From Bacilli bacterium (lineage in GTDB: Bacteria > Bacillota_I > Bacilli_A > RF39 > UBA660), in contig JAQUDY010000035.1 of NCBI GenBank assembly GCA_028685445.1, positions 1 to 9,158 of the forward strand: a DNA stretch of 9,158 nt, written 5' to 3'. Made by a program: the position numbers and the translations under genes. Numbering within the stretch: the first letter of the stretch is position 1; the number at the start of each line of letters is the position of its first letter. Below, piece after piece: positions 1-6,338 of this stretch. The notes under the pieces were generated by a model. That model saw nothing but the letters and a program-made list of their open reading frames with translations. It was not told where the DNA came from and searched no databases.

Positions 1-435
1 CCCTGTTTGCTCTTCTATGATAATATTTAAATCATTTTTGTTTTTAAGAGGTAAAGTATATTTAGTACAACCTTTAGCTTTGCTTTTAGGCATTATATTT
101 CCTCTAATCCAAATATAAACACTATCTATTATCTTATCCCCATTATACATTTCAAAAGATATACTGGTTCCATCACAAGTATAGGCACCATTAATTCTAA
201 TAGTAGCCTCTGACAATATAGATAATATTTCTTCTATTACACTTTCCTCAGTAATAGTTCCCATAACATGATTTCTATCTTTAATTATTATTTTATTAGA
301 TTTAGATAATTTTTTTATTACTCTACTACTAATTTTTATATTATCAGTCATAAAATAATTTACAGATGTAAATATAATACTTGCTAATAATAAGAATGTA
401 ACAATAATAAAGATATTTCTCGTTCGTTTTTTCAT
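1..435 (-). CDS. Partial membrane-anchored hypothetical protein
   Basis: I do not recognise this gene. The frame is open for 145 codons from an ATG at 433-435 to the left edge with no stop, so the C-terminus lies outside the window. A clear Shine-Dalgarno (AAAGGAG) sits a few bases upstream of the ATG. The N-terminus is MKKRTRN followed by a hydrophobic stretch at about residues 8-25, which reads as a signal anchor or uncleaved signal peptide. No lipobox Cys is visible. The remainder is a hydrophilic, predicted extracytoplasmic domain with two Cys (in YTCDG and KGCTK) and one Trp coded by TGG. It is divergent from the macro-domain gene and faces it across about 105 bases containing promoters for both. 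An envelope-associated role is the only inference offered. Confidence 0.75.
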   Translation of the reverse strand, partial: MKKRTRNIFIIVTFLLLASIIFTSVNYFMTDNIKISSRVIKKLSKSNKIIIKDRNHVMGTITEESVIEEILSILSEATIRINGAYTCDGTSISFEMYNGDKIIDSVYIWIRGNIMPKSKAKGCTKYTLPLKNKNDLNIIIEEQTG

Positions 436-476
436 TAATTTTCTCCTTTAAAAAAATATTTATTATTACTATTATA

Positions 477-485
477 GTATATCAT
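477..485 (-). promoter_or_regulatory. Probable extended -10 promoter for the leftward partial gene
   Basis: On the minus strand this reads TGATATACT, one mismatch from the TGATATAAT found in front of other genes here. An overlapping TATAAT follows at 471-476 and could serve instead. No good -35 is seen at 17-18 bp. The predicted leader to the ATG at 435 is about 35 nt. Confidence 0.4.
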
Positions 486-511
486 GAAGATGGATTTTTA
501 ATTAAAAAAGG

Positions 512-520
512 TGTTATAAT
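512..520 (+). promoter_or_regulatory. Extended -10 promoter of macro-domain gene
   Basis: TGTTATAAT is a TGN element joined to a consensus -10 (TATAAT, 515-520). No convincing -35 lies 16-18 bp upstream. Transcription would start near 527, directly at the AAAGGA Shine-Dalgarno (528-533), leaving a leader of only about 14 nt before the ATG at 541. Confidence 0.55.
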
Positions 521-540
521 TTTTATGAAAGGATATAATT

Positions 541-1062
541 ATGAAAAAGTTAAAAATAGTGTGCGGAGATATAATAGATCACTTAAGTGGAAATGACTTA
601 ATTATTAATTCAACAAATAAACATATGAAATATGGAAGCGGCGTTTGTGGGGTTATTTATAACTTTGCAGGCAAAAACTTATTAGAAGAATATTGTTTGA
701 GAAGTTACAATAAAAATATGGAAACTAATGAAATTAGAATTACACCAGGGTTCAATTTAAAAATCGATATATTACATATATATGCTCCGAAAAAACATGA
801 AAGTAAAAATCCTTTAAATGATTTGTTAAAGAGTTATGAAAAAATATTCACTGTCGCTAAAGATAACAAATATAATAATATAGTTTCAGTAAGTATCGGA
901 ACAGGAGTTCATGGTTATAAACATAAAGAAATTGTTAAAAAAGTTATACAAAAAATAAATAGATTAGTAATAAAGTATAATATAAATTTTACTTTGGTAT
1001 TACCTAGGCATAATATTTACGAATTGTATTTAGAAGAATATAAAAAAGATAAAATATTATAA
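541..1062 (+). CDS. Macro-domain protein (ADP-ribose-binding fold)
   Basis: A single-domain protein of 173 residues that matches the macro-domain pattern in order: a GD pair at 9-10 after the first strand, the IINSTN strand with Asn23 and Asn26 (usual NAAN), the GSGVCGVI loop at 32-39, a LLEEY helix, the ITPGFNL segment at 67-73 (usual G-x-A-x-x-T-x-G-y-x-L), and the phosphate-binding loop IGTGVHGY at 119-126. The family binds ADP-ribose or related nucleotides, and several members remove ADP-ribose or acetyl groups. The Asp that MacroD-type hydrolases carry in GVDGxI is Cys36 here, so hydrolase activity of that type cannot be assumed. It may be a reader or use other chemistry. The start is fixed by AAAGGA eight bases upstream. 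It meets the phosphoesterase gene tail-to-tail without a gap. No signal peptide is seen, so it is cytoplasmic. Confidence 0.85.
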   Translation: MKKLKIVCGDIIDHLSGNDLIINSTNKHMKYGSGVCGVIYNFAGKNLLEEYCLRSYNKNMETNEIRITPGFNLKIDILHIYAPKKHESKNPLNDLLKSYEKIFTVAKDNKYNNIVSVSIGTGVHGYKHKEIVKKVIQKINRLVIKYNINFTLVLPRHNIYELYLEEYKKDKIL

Positions 1063-1073
1063 TTATCTTTTTT
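1042..1073. terminator. Two-way terminator-like inverted repeat between macro and phosphoesterase genes
   Basis: An 11-base arm AAAAAAGATAA (1042-1052) pairs perfectly with TTATCTTTTTT (1063-1073) around a 10-base loop. Each strand shows an AT-rich stem ending in a T-run. The left arm lies in the last codons of the macro gene. The right arm contains the stop codon of the convergent gene, so one element serves both. Confidence 0.55.
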
Positions 1074-2046
1074 TTGTATACTCTGCTACTTTTACAAGTT
1101 TTTTTGTTTCAATTATTTCCATCTCTTCAAAACATAAATCATATTCATTTCTATTTTCTTCTACTGATAGAAAAATAGCGCCAATGTTATTTCCATAGGC
1201 TTTTGTAGAATTTTGATTTATTTGTTCATCACTATATCTAAGACTTGGTACTTGACATAAAATTGTGTCGTTGTTTTCAGAAACATGGTCACGATGAAAA
1301 TGACCTTGTAATATGATGTGAGGATCATTAATAGTTAAAAACTTATATTCTTTAAATAATTTTATAAAGTGTAAATATTTTTGTTCAATATATCCGTGCG
1401 ACAAATTAAGGCGCAGTCCATTTATCTCAATGGGTGCAAATAAATTATTTAAAAAATATAAATTTTTACATTCTTGTTCAATTAATTTCCCAATATCACA
1501 ACCATCTGTATCCATAAAACCAATGTCGTGATTACCAGCTAAAAAATGCGTAGGGATTTTGCTTTGATGAAATTTTTGAGCTGCTATTATAGAATCTTCT
1601 AAATTCCCTATTTTTACTTTAGAATGTTTTTTTGCTTTTTCAATTGGACCATTTAATAAATCTCCTAAATCAAAAACTAAATCTACACCTCTTTTTTCTG
1701 CTTCTTCATATACTTCGTGAACATACTGAATTCGGTCATCTTTATGTCCAATATGTTTATCACTTACAAAACATAATTTAAATTTATTTTTAGGAATATG
1801 AAACTCATGTGTTTTATATTCTTTTTTACGATGGTTGAATGTTGGTGTTTCATTATTGAACTTAACTGTTACTGCTTCATTAGTAACTTCATTAAGTATA
1901 TCTATATATTGAATTAATTCTTTTTCTGATAAATTTAGTAATTCACAAATTTCTTTAAATGTACGATATCTTTGTCCTTTTTTATACATTAAAAGGTGAT
2001 TTTTGATTACATATAATATTTCTTTTTGTTTGGTTTTTTCTGTCAT
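1063..2046 (-). CDS. Calcineurin-like metallophosphoesterase with N-terminal helical (wHTH-like) domain
   Basis: A 327-residue cytoplasmic protein. From about residue 88 it has the full two-metal phosphoesterase set: D96-x-H98 (FVSDKHIGH), GD129 (DLGDLLNG), GNH173D (LAGNHD), H217 (LSHGY) and GH249-x-H251 (LQGHFHRDH). These are the residues that bind the dinuclear metal centre in this superfamily, so an active phosphatase, phosphodiesterase or nuclease is expected. Residues about 10-60 look like a helix-turn-helix or winged-helix unit (YRTFKEICELLNLSEKELIQYIDIL), which suggests nucleic-acid or nucleotide targeting; that part is inference. The start ATG has AGGAAG eight bases upstream and a promoter at about 2128-2156. 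The substrate cannot be read from sequence. The convergent neighbour is a macro-domain gene, so a link to nucleotide or ADP-ribose metabolism is possible but unproven. Confidence 0.85.
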   Translation of the reverse strand: MTEKTKQKEILYVIKNHLLMYKKGQRYRTFKEICELLNLSEKELIQYIDILNEVTNEAVTVKFNNETPTFNHRKKEYKTHEFHIPKNKFKLCFVSDKHIGHKDDRIQYVHEVYEEAEKRGVDLVFDLGDLLNGPIEKAKKHSKVKIGNLEDSIIAAQKFHQSKIPTHFLAGNHDIGFMDTDGCDIGKLIEQECKNLYFLNNLFAPIEINGLRLNLSHGYIEQKYLHFIKLFKEYKFLTINDPHIILQGHFHRDHVSENNDTILCQVPSLRYSDEQINQNSTKAYGNNIGAIFLSVEENRNEYDLCFEEMEIIETKKLVKVAEYTKKR

Positions 2047-2127
2047 AAAGTATACTTCCTATCATTAGTAGATTTTTAGATATTAAATTAAAATTAGACT
2101 CCTTTTTTAATAATTTATTAGAGTGCA

Positions 2128-2156
2128 ATTATATAAGTTTGTATATATTAAGTTAA
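2128..2156 (-). promoter_or_regulatory. Promoter of the metallophosphoesterase gene
   Basis: Reading leftward, TTAACT (2156-2151, four of six matches to TTGACA) is followed after 17 bp by a perfect TATAAT (2133-2128). The predicted transcription start is near 2121, giving a leader of about 75 nt. The -35 overlaps the stop of the decayed frame just upstream. Confidence 0.55.
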
Positions 2157-2560
2157 TCATTTTTTACGACTTTTTTCAAGTCTAAAAACCATTTTTCTGA
2201 CAAATATTACTTTTTTAAAATTAATACATTATGTTCTGAAATATTTAATTTATTCATTTTTATATAATACAGATCAATTACGCTGCTTAAAATTTTATGA
2301 TATTTTTTGTTTTTAGAGATTGTTTTTAAAAATTGTTGACCAGCAAAAGTATTAGCAAGTACTAAAAATAAGTCAATATTATTATCTAAGCAATTATCAA
2401 CTATAGTATTAATAAGGTCTATTGTTTCTTCTTTAGTATGTTTTTTTCATGGTAAAAATTGTTTTTTCGGATTTATTTCTGGCAATGTTAATAAGTCATT
2501 AATAAATACTTCAATCTTTTTAGAAAAAGCTTCTTTACACTTACTTGTAAAATCAACTAA
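2153..2560 (-). pseudogene. Decayed gene fragment, two in-frame stops, no start codon
   Basis: One leftward frame from codon 2558-2560 to a TAA at 2153-2155 reads as a coherent protein of about 135 codons if two stops are ignored: TGA at 2447-2449 (after the residues KKQFLP) and TAA at 2207-2209 (after LILKK). Amino-acid composition stays protein-like on both sides of each stop, including YLSEKWFLDLKK after the second, with its Trp coded by TGG. No ATG, GTG or TTG start with a ribosome site exists at the 5' end; the frame opens directly beside the inverted repeat at 2560-2585. This looks like the C-terminal remnant of a mostly helical protein that lost its start and then gained nonsense mutations. 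I cannot name the family; a regulator for the neighbouring ABC gene is one possibility. It fills most of the otherwise gene-free 2047-2590 stretch. Confidence 0.65.
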
Positions 2561-2568
2561 TTATATCA
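2560..2568 (-). promoter_or_regulatory. Leftward extended -10, mirror image of the ABC promoter
   Basis: On the minus strand this reads TGATATAAT, identical to the rightward element at 2577-2585. It would start transcription near 2553, straight into the decayed frame, and may be the surviving promoter of that gene or simply the other arm of an operator palindrome. Confidence 0.4.
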
Positions 2569-2576
2569 TGATATTA

Positions 2577-2585
2577 TGATATAAT
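2577..2585 (+). promoter_or_regulatory. Extended -10 promoter of ABC exporter gene
   Basis: TGATATAAT with no recognisable -35 at 16-18 bp. Transcription should begin near 2592, so the ATG at 2591 would not be on the mRNA. This supports the start at 2606 and a leader of about 14 nt. Confidence 0.55.
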
Positions 2586-2593
2586 CCTTAATG

Positions 2594-2600
2594 AAAGAGG
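2594..2600 (+). promoter_or_regulatory. Ribosome binding site deciding the ABC exporter start
   Basis: AAAGAGG ends five bases before the ATG at 2606. It lies downstream of the alternative ATG at 2591, which itself has no Shine-Dalgarno. Confidence 0.6.
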
Positions 2601-2605
2601 AATTT

Positions 2606-4300
2606 ATGGAAAATTATAAAACAAAAATTAATCGGAAAATAATTAAAAAAGCTAAGAAAGAATTTTTATTTAAATATATTATTTCTATAGCTTTAAGATT
2701 AGTTGTATTATTAACTCCTATTTTATTTAGTAAAGCGATAGATAATGTCACTGATGGTAATTTTGATAAAGCTTATACTTTTATTTTTATAGTTATTGGC
2801 TTAGTCATTTTTTTAAGATTAGGTGAGATTTTCAACACTTTTTTATTTCATAAGTTATATAATAAGTTATATCAAAATTATAATAAATTGGCACTTCAAA
2901 GTACTTATGATAACTCTATTTTCAGTTTATCTAGAATCAGTAATAGTGAATTTATTAATATAATTAATAATGATATCGCTATAATCGCAAATTTTTTATG
3001 TAGTTTTGTCATAAGAAGCATTAGAATAATTGAATTTGTTGTTATTATTATCTATTTTTATACTATCAATTTGTATGTTGGTATTTCAGGGACAATTGTT
3101 TCTATAATATCTTTTATCATACTATATCTATCAAGTAGTAATATAGAAACTGTTAATAAGAAAAAAGCATATGATTTAGATTCAAAAACAAATGTAATGA
3201 CAGAATTCTTTTTAGGTATAAAAGAAATTAAAAACTTTAACATTTTTAATCAAATCCAGGATAGAAGCAAAAAGTATACTAGTGATTATGCCAGCTCTTT
3301 TTTAACTCAAAGAGTTGTTGAAGATAGCTATAAGTTTGGAGTAACATTGCTAATTGATTTATTTAGATATGGATTAGTTATTTATGGAATAATATTAATA
3401 TCTAAAGGAGAATTAACAATCGGAGTATTACTTGTTATTTATAACTATTTTGCCCAACTTACTGATAATTTTTCTGAACTTACTAACTTTAATATTAATT
3501 ATAGACAATTTATTGTTGCTAAAAATAGATACTATAAATTAATTGAATATACTCAAAATCAAGATGATAATAAAGATTTAAGACATAAAGACTTTAATGG
3601 CTTGATAGAATTTAAAAACATTTTATATGGTTATAGAGATAATCCTACTTTAGATAACGTCAGTTTTGTTTGCAAGCCAAATACTATTAATGTCATAACC
3701 GGAAAATCTGGAAGTGGAAAAACTGGAGTTTTTGATTTATTATTAAAATTAAATCGTCAACACGAAGGAGATTTAACTATTGATAATATTAATATTAATG
3801 ATTATGATAATGATTATTATTTTGATAATATTTCACATGTTAATAAAGAACCGACGTTTTTTAATATGAGCTTAAGAGAAAATCTTAATATTATTAATAA
3901 TGACTTTTCTAAAGTTGTAAAAATCTGTAAAGATTTAGGAATTCACGAAGAAATAATTCAACTAAAAGAAGGATATGACACAATTATTAATAGTAATGGT
4001 TCTCCTCTTAATCCTAATTTAATTTATTTTTTAGGTATTGCTCGAGGATTAGTTAGAGAGTCTAAAATTATGTTATTTGATGAGGCTTTTGATGCCTTTG
4101 ATAAAGAAACTCGTTTAAAGATAATAAAATTATTAAAAGAGTATAAAAACAATCACGTTATAATTATTATTACTAAAGAACCAGATTTTTTAAAAATAGC
4201 TGACCAAGTATTATTAATAGATAAAAGTACAGTTATTAAAACTGGAAAACATGAAGAACTAAAAAATAACACTTTATATCAAAGTATCATAAAAAAATAA
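2606..4300 (+). CDS. ABC exporter half-transporter with degenerate ATPase domain
   Basis: A 564-residue membrane protein (start at 2606, decided by AAAGAGG and the promoter). The N-terminal ~310 residues hold about six hydrophobic segments (for example about 22-42, 57-79, 126-152, 157-176, and two between about 243 and 290), the exporter-type membrane domain. The C-terminal ATPase domain has Walker A GKSGSGKT (366-373) and Walker B IMLFDE with Asp492 and the catalytic-position Glu493. Other motifs are altered: the Q-loop has Asn413-Lys414 where VPQ is usual, the LSGGQ signature is replaced by LNPNL (468-472), and the H-loop His is Lys524. The fold family is certain, the cargo unknown. In known heterodimeric exporters one subunit is degenerate and works with a canonical partner; no partner gene is visible here. 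It is transcribed alone from its own promoter beside a gene remnant and converges on nagB. Confidence 0.88.
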   Translation: MENYKTKINRKIIKKAKKEFLFKYIISIALRLVVLLTPILFSKAIDNVTDGNFDKAYTFIFIVIGLVIFLRLGEIFNTFLFHKLYNKLYQNYNKLALQSTYDNSIFSLSRISNSEFINIINNDIAIIANFLCSFVIRSIRIIEFVVIIIYFYTINLYVGISGTIVSIISFIILYLSSSNIETVNKKKAYDLDSKTNVMTEFFLGIKEIKNFNIFNQIQDRSKKYTSDYASSFLTQRVVEDSYKFGVTLLIDLFRYGLVIYGIILISKGELTIGVLLVIYNYFAQLTDNFSELTNFNINYRQFIVAKNRYYKLIEYTQNQDDNKDLRHKDFNGLIEFKNILYGYRDNPTLDNVSFVCKPNTINVITGKSGSGKTGVFDLLLKLNRQHEGDLTIDNININDYDNDYYFDNISHVNKEPTFFNMSLRENLNIINNDFSKVVKICKDLGIHEEIIQLKEGYDTIINSNGSPLNPNLIYFLGIARGLVRESKIMLFDEAFDAFDKETRLKIIKLLKEYKNNHVIIIITKEPDFLKIADQVLLIDKSTVIKTGKHEELKNNTLYQSIIKK

Positions 4301-4326
4301 AATGCTTAGTTGTATTTTATTTTTTT
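4291..4326. terminator. Two-way terminator-like inverted repeat between ABC and nagB genes
   Basis: A 13-base arm AAAAAAATAAAAT (4291-4303) pairs perfectly with ATTTTATTTTTTT (4314-4326) around a 10-base loop. The left arm contains the ABC stop codon and the right arm lies in the last codons of nagB. The stem has only A-T pairs, so it is weak as a hairpin, but both strands end in T-runs. Confidence 0.5.
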
Positions 4327-5037
4327 TGCAGCATCACTATCGCATATAATAATTACATCAGGATGATCTTTTAATGCGGATGCAGGAAAATCTTCAGTTA
4401 CTTCTTCTTCTAATAATTTTTTTATAGCGTTTGATTTATTTTCACCAAAAGCTAGTAATATTATTTTCTTTGCTTTTAATATAGACTTTATTCCCATTGT
4501 AATAGCACTTGTTGGAACTTGATCTCTTCTTAAGAAGAATCTAGAATTATCTTTAATTGTACTTGGAGATAAGTTTGTAACATGGGTTTTTAAATCAAAA
4601 GACGTTCCCGGTTCATTAAAAGCAATATGACCGTTACTTCCTATTCCCAAAATTTGAATATCAGCTGCACCTAAAGATTCTAATGTTTTATCATATTCTT
4701 TAATGTTTTTATTTATATTTCCTACTCCTTTTGGAAAATAAATGTTTTTGATATTTATATCGATATGATTAAATAAATTACAATTCATGAATTGTCTATA
4801 ACTTTGATCATGACTTTCTTCTAACCCTATGTATTCATCAACATTATAAGTTTTAACTTCTTTGTAAGATATGATTCCTTTTTTATAATCTTTTATCATT
4901 AGGTCATAAAGTTTTAATGGGGTTGATCCTGTAGCAAGTCCTAATAAAGAGTTTTTTTTGTTTAATAATGCTTTTTTAACTATTTCATAAGCTTTTAAAC
5001 TTGCTAAATTATCATTAGGATAAACATATAACTTCAC
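4306..5037 (-). CDS. nagB: Glucosamine-6-phosphate deaminase
   Basis: This enzyme converts glucosamine 6-phosphate to fructose 6-phosphate and ammonia, feeding amino-sugar carbon into glycolysis in the cytoplasm. The 243 residues match the short Firmicutes form. Diagnostic segments are GLATGSTPLKLY (phosphate loop, 33-44), YNVDEYIGL with the catalytic-base Asp67, QSYRQFM (78-84), LGIGSNGHIAFNEPG with His137 and Glu142, then VPTSAITMGIKSIL and PASALKDHPDVIII. The E. coli Asp141 position is Asn135, which as I recall is usual for Firmicutes NagB. The start is GTG at 5037, with AAGGAGG six bases upstream. An ATG five bases before it is out of frame and meets TGA after one codon. It has its own promoter, divergent from the carboxypeptidase, and no nagA or transporter is adjacent in the window. 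Confidence 0.95.
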   Translation of the reverse strand: MKLYVYPNDNLASLKAYEIVKKALLNKKNSLLGLATGSTPLKLYDLMIKDYKKGIISYKEVKTYNVDEYIGLEESHDQSYRQFMNCNLFNHIDINIKNIYFPKGVGNINKNIKEYDKTLESLGAADIQILGIGSNGHIAFNEPGTSFDLKTHVTNLSPSTIKDNSRFFLRRDQVPTSAITMGIKSILKAKKIILLAFGENKSNAIKKLLEEEVTEDFPASALKDHPDVIIICDSDAAKKIKYN

Positions 5038-5043
5038 TTCATT

Positions 5044-5050
5044 CCTCCTT
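5044..5050 (-). promoter_or_regulatory. Strong ribosome binding site deciding the GTG start of nagB
   Basis: AAGGAGG is followed by six bases and then GTG at 5037. The intervening AATGAA includes an out-of-frame ATG that would make only a Met-Lys dipeptide before TGA, so GTG is the working start. Confidence 0.6.
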
Positions 5051-5055
5051 ACTAT

Positions 5056-5061
5056 ATTATA
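5056..5061 (-). promoter_or_regulatory. Possible -10 element for nagB
   Basis: A perfect TATAAT on the minus strand, with the predicted start of transcription near 5049. No TG extension and no good -35 at 17-18 bp. The leader would be about 12 nt, again beginning at the Shine-Dalgarno. No catabolite-response element or GntR-type operator was recognised. Confidence 0.35.
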
Positions 5062-5093
5062 TATTTAATTGGTAAAAAAAGATATATGTTTTA

Positions 5094-5102
5094 TGATATA
5101 AT
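5094..5102 (+). promoter_or_regulatory. Extended -10 promoter of the carboxypeptidase-ybaK unit
   Basis: TGATATAAT with -10 at 5097-5102 and no clear -35 at 17 bp (an A-run lies there). Transcription should begin near 5109, inside the AAAAGGAG Shine-Dalgarno (5106-5113), for a leader of about 15 nt. Confidence 0.55.
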
Positions 5103-5123
5103 ACTAAAAGGAGATTTTAAGAT

Positions 5124-6338
5124 ATGAAAAGATATGTATTAATTGTGCTGATTTCTTTTTTATTTTTCATTCCAACTTACAGTGCTTTAGATATAGAAAT
5201 AAAGTCTGAAAATGCTTTATTATATAACTTAAAAGATCATGAAATAATCTATGAAAAAAATAGTGAAAAACAGACTTATATTGCTTCACTAACTAAAATA
5301 GTCACAATACTTATTGCTTTAGAAAATATTGAAGATATAAATGAAAAAATAATTTTAAAAGATAATATTTTTAAAGGATTAGTTGAAAAAGATGCATCAG
5401 TAGCGGGTTTTAAAGTCGGAGAAGAAGTCACATATAAAGATCTTTTATATGGCGCTATGTTACCAAGTGGTGCAGATGCTACAAATGCACTTGCAATTAA
5501 TCTTTTCGGCGATGAACAAAACTATGTCAACGAAATGAATCAACTGATCAAAAAACTAAATATAAAAAACACTTATTTTATAAATACAAGTGGACTAGAT
5601 GAGATTGGTCAAAAAGCCACTTTGAAAGATTTATTAACAATTACATTATACGCTTTTAAAAATGAGGATTTTTTAAAAATTTTCACTACTAAAAATTATA
5701 AAACCTCAAATAATCGATTGAATCTTAACTCAACTTTAAGATTTTATGAAAAAAAATATGATTTAGATACTAATATTATAACTGGCGGAAAAACAGGATA
5801 TACAGACTTAGCAGGCCTTTGTTTATTAAGTTATACTAAAAAAGATGATTTTGAACTTTTATTAATTACAACAAATGCTCCTGTAACAGAAAATCGTTAT
5901 CCTTATAATGTAACTGATGCTTTAAATATTTATAATCATATATTTGAAAATTATCATTACTTCACTATATTAAGCAATAATCAAACTATTACAAAAATCT
6001 CTAATAAATATAGTAACCAATCTTTTACTGACGCAAAATATGTTGGTGATGATTTTAAAATGTTTTTATCAAAAAAAATTACTAAAAAAGATATTAATTA
6101 TAATTTTGATACAAAAAAAGTAGTAAATCCATTTACTGATATTAATAAGCCAGTAGGAAAATTCGATATAAAGTATCAAGATAAAGAAATTTTTTCTGGA
6201 GATTTATTTTTAGCTGAAAAAGTGAGTTTTTCTTTATTGATTTTTATAAAAGAAAATATTAAAGCAATTATTTTCTCTTTTATAGTAATAATAGTTTTAT
6301 TTTTTAAAAGAAAGAAGAGATTTTATGGCAATAGATAA
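5124..6338 (+). CDS. dacA: D-alanyl-D-alanine carboxypeptidase (PBP5/DacA-type, S11 family)
   Basis: This enzyme removes the terminal D-Ala from peptidoglycan pentapeptides outside the membrane, limiting cross-linking. The 404-residue precursor has a signal peptide (MKRY, a hydrophobic core at about 5-17, and a likely cleavage after YSA at 21). It carries the penicillin-binding active-site triad: S55-L-T-K58 (SxxK), S115-G-A117 (SxN position, Asn replaced by Ala) and K223-T-G225 in GGKTGYTD. After the catalytic domain (to about 265) comes a beta-rich region. A C-terminal hydrophobic segment at about 372-393, ending in KRKKRFYGNR, probably anchors the protein as a membrane span rather than an amphipathic helix. 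The paralogue (dacA, dacF or other) cannot be settled here. The last 14 bases overlap the ybaK-like gene. Its presence shows the organism builds a wall. Confidence 0.9.
   Translation: MKRYVLIVLISFLFFIPTYSALDIEIKSENALLYNLKDHEIIYEKNSEKQTYIASLTKIVTILIALENIEDINEKIILKDNIFKGLVEKDASVAGFKVGEEVTYKDLLYGAMLPSGADATNALAINLFGDEQNYVNEMNQLIKKLNIKNTYFINTSGLDEIGQKATLKDLLTITLYAFKNEDFLKIFTTKNYKTSNNRLNLNSTLRFYEKKYDLDTNIITGGKTGYTDLAGLCLLSYTKKDDFELLLITTNAPVTENRYPYNVTDALNIYNHIFENYHYFTILSNNQTITKISNKYSNQSFTDAKYVGDDFKMFLSKKITKKDINYNFDTKKVVNPFTDINKPVGKFDIKYQDKEIFSGDLFLAEKVSFSLLIFIKENIKAIIFSFIVIIVLFFKRKKRFYGNR

Larger units (their letters stand above)
2560..2585. repeat. Perfect 10-bp inverted repeat spanning two divergent -10 elements
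   Basis: ATTATATCAT (2560-2569), six-base spacer, ATGATATAAT (2576-2585). The arms are exact reverse complements, and each contains TGATATAAT on its own outward strand. It can be read as a symmetric two-way promoter, as a regulator-binding operator over the ABC promoter, or as both. Confidence 0.6.

Noticed and set aside
2167..2183. Small hairpin (GACTT/AAGTC) as terminator of the decayed gene
   Set aside because: The stem is only five bases and no T-run follows on the relevant strand. It overlaps the last codons of the remnant.
2447..2449. TGA read as Trp (code 4) or as selenocysteine
   Set aside because: All Trp codons in intact genes are TGG, a TAA also breaks the same frame, the start is missing, and no selenocysteine insertion hairpin or known selenoprotein family was recognised.
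2591..2605. ATG at 2591 as start of the ABC exporter
   Set aside because: It has no Shine-Dalgarno and falls at or before the predicted transcription start. AAAGAGG fits ATG at 2606.
3058..3243. A 61-codon leftward frame inside the ABC exporter gene
   Set aside because: It lies wholly within a clear coding region on the other strand, has no recognisable features, and is a shadow of hydrophobic AT-rich codons.
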